A DNA stretch of 64,000 nucleotides from Saprospirales bacterium (GTDB taxonomy: Bacteria; Bacteroidota; Bacteroidia; Chitinophagales; Saprospiraceae). Of this stretch, positions 62,713 through 64,000 are shown one piece after another. A program made the position numbers and the translations under genes. Position 1 is the first letter of the stretch, and each line of letters starts with the position of its first letter. The notes under the pieces are model-generated. The model saw nothing but the letters and a program-made list of their open reading frames with translations. It was not told the origin of the DNA and did not search any database. The DNA lies in NCBI GenBank assembly GCA_007695145.1, contig REEI01000081.1, positions 62,001-126,000 of the forward strand. The letters run 5' to 3'.

Positions 62713-64000
62713 ATGAAACTATATAAATTTATCATCGCAATAATTCTCTTAAGTCTCACGGCAACCTCATGTTTTCAAGATCTGGACACAGTTCCTTTAG
62801 ATCCGACCCAAGTGACATCAGGTACCGTTTTTGACAATCCTGAGGCCTACAGGGGCGTCCTGGCCAAATTATATGCGGGGCTTGCTGTTTCCGGACAGGA
62901 AGGTCCGGCTGGGAGACCGGATATTTCCGGAATTGACGAAGGATTTGGTCAATATCTCCGAGGATTTTGGTACCATCAACAATTGACCACGGATGAAGCT
63001 ATTATCGGCTGGAATGATCAGACCATCTTTGATTTCCACAATCAGACCTGGACAGCTAGCGACGGATTTACCTTTGCTTTCTACAGTAGAATTTTTTATC
63101 AAATAGCACTTTGTAACGAATTCCTCAGAGAAACCACGAATTCCAAGCTCAATGAAAGAGGGGTTGGGGCCGCCCTGAGAGAAGAAATTCAGGGCTACAG
63201 AGCGGAAGCGAGATTCCTGAGGGCTCTCAGTTATTGGCACGCCCTGGACATCTTTAGAAATGTACCCTTTGTCACAGAAAATGATGTGGTAGGTGCTTTT
63301 TTTCCTGAGCAAATCTCTACGCAAGATTTATTTGAATACATAGAAAGTGAACTTCTGGAGGTACAAGATTTGCTTCCTCCGCCCAGAACCAATGAATATG
63401 CCAGGGCTGACCAGGCTGCGGCCTGGATGTTATTGGCTAAACTCTACCTGAATGCAGAGACTTACATCGGGCAGCCCAAATATGCTGAATGTTTTGAGTA
63501 CTGTCAGAGGATCATCAATGCAGGTTATGAGTTAGAACCTGAATATGAGCATCTTTTCCTCACAGACAATGATCAGTCCAGAGAGATCATTTTTCCCATC
63601 GCCTTTAACGGAGATAATACCAGAACCTGGGGTGGAATGACCTTTATTATCAATGCCGCAATTGGTGGAAATATGAATCCATCAGCACTCGGTATGGGAG
63701 GTGGATGGGGAGGAACCCGCGCAACCCGGCAGTTTGTAGAAAAGTTTCCCGAGGGATCTGATGGGACTGTTGTGTCCAGAAACATGGGGCAAACCGTTGC
63801 CTATCCCAAATTATATGTACCTGGTACCCATCAGGGCAATGATCCAACGGATACCAGAAATTCTCTTTCTTCTCCGATGAGTAACAATATCTTTGAGGGG
63901 CATAAATACTTTCCCGAAGCAAATACAGAAATAAGATTTACGAGGATTCCTTCCTCTACTGCACCTATTTACGGTGACAATACAGGAGGCGGCACCCTCC
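62713..64000 (+). CDS. susD: SusD/RagB-family nutrient-binding lipoprotein (partial, 3' end off the window)
   Basis: Open from the ATG at 62713 to the right edge: 429 codons. A lipoprotein signal ends LTATSC and the mature protein begins with the family-typical FQDLDTVPLDPTQ. The helical TPR-like motif region shows EEIQGYRAEARFLRALSYWHALDIF, RADQAAAWMLLAKLYLNAE and later REIIFPIAF. SusD caps the SusC barrel from outside and binds glycans. It starts 17 bases after susC and is co-transcribed. The C-terminal part, including most of the glycan-binding surface, is not visible. Confidence 0.93.
   Translation, partial: MKLYKFIIAIILLSLTATSCFQDLDTVPLDPTQVTSGTVFDNPEAYRGVLAKLYAGLAVSGQEGPAGRPDISGIDEGFGQYLRGFWYHQQLTTDEAIIGWNDQTIFDFHNQTWTASDGFTFAFYSRIFYQIALCNEFLRETTNSKLNERGVGAALREEIQGYRAEARFLRALSYWHALDIFRNVPFVTENDVVGAFFPEQISTQDLFEYIESELLEVQDLLPPPRTNEYARADQAAAWMLLAKLYLNAETYIGQPKYAECFEYCQRIINAGYELEPEYEHLFLTDNDQSREIIFPIAFNGDNTRTWGGMTFIINAAIGGNMNPSALGMGGGWGGTRATRQFVEKFPEGSDGTVVSRNMGQTVAYPKLYVPGTHQGNDPTDTRNSLSSPMSNNIFEGHKYFPEANTEIRFTRIPSSTAPIYGDNTGGGTL

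Overview
The window is chromosomal DNA from a member of the Bacteroidota, probably a free-living, aquatic, Saprospiria/Cytophagia-like bacterium; the rank below phylum is inference. The evidence is a SusC/SusD pair, a type IX secretion (T9SS) C-terminal sorting domain, a PorG/DUF6089 barrel, DUF5686 and DUF4296 proteins, and an ATP synthase operon that lacks beta and epsilon. Many genes are also preceded by the Bacteroidota -7 promoter box TAnnTTTG. I saw no rRNA, tRNA, CRISPR array, insertion sequence or prophage.

Region by region. 1-7.5 kb: a LuxE-type acyl-protein synthetase cut by the left edge, a small lipoprotein, a candidate small RNA or leader with its own promoter and terminator, alanine dehydrogenase, a thioredoxin-SPOR fusion, a secreted beta-rich protein, a PorG-like barrel and YjbQ. 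7.5-18.2 kb (minus strand): the atpB-E-F-H-A-G operon, then pheT and a coiled-coil protein-zapA-rny operon. 18.4-23.5 kb (plus): PaaZ, a crotonase and a fused alpha/beta E1 dehydrogenase. 23.6-35.8 kb: an M28 peptidase, a PhoB/PhoR-like pair, a DUF4296 lipoprotein, SixA, an unknown helical protein with RlmH and a rhomboid protease, surE-(membrane protein)-lpxB, ArsC, and a sulfatase-modifying-factor-like lipoprotein downstream of a DUF5686 protein.

38.4-49.1 kb is a six-gene maltodextrin operon: beta-phosphoglucomutase, GH65 maltose phosphorylase, two GH13 lipoproteins, an SLC45-like sugar transporter and a periplasmic GH13. 49.3-54.2 kb holds housekeeping genes (an NAD(P)-binding protein, CoA pyrophosphatase, MnmE, an AraC regulator, a VTT-domain protein). 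54.4-57.4 kb has pfkA-gap, with a Nudix-related (NrtR/AraR-type) regulator diverging from pfkA. 57.8-64 kb has a secreted protein with five SusE/F-like starch-binding repeats and a T9SS sorting tail, divergent from susC-susD (susD cut by the right edge).

The main discovery is a 19-bp palindrome, TAGTGTA-N5-TACACTA, at exactly three intergenic places: upstream of pgmB (the maltodextrin operon), between pfkA and the Nudix regulator, and between the starch-binding secreted protein and susC. This suggests one local regulon in which the Nudix-type regulator ties alpha-glucan capture, maltose phosphorolysis and glycolysis (pfkA-gap) together. The likely chain is: SusCD and the repeat protein bind and import glucan, GH13 enzymes cut it to maltose and short dextrins, the SLC45-like carrier brings these into the cytoplasm, GH65 plus PgmB yield glucose and glucose 6-phosphate, and PfkA and GAPDH continue glycolysis.

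Weaker observations are a dispersed two-unit repeat with a shared tail in two intergenic regions and two decayed-looking minus-strand coding remnants.
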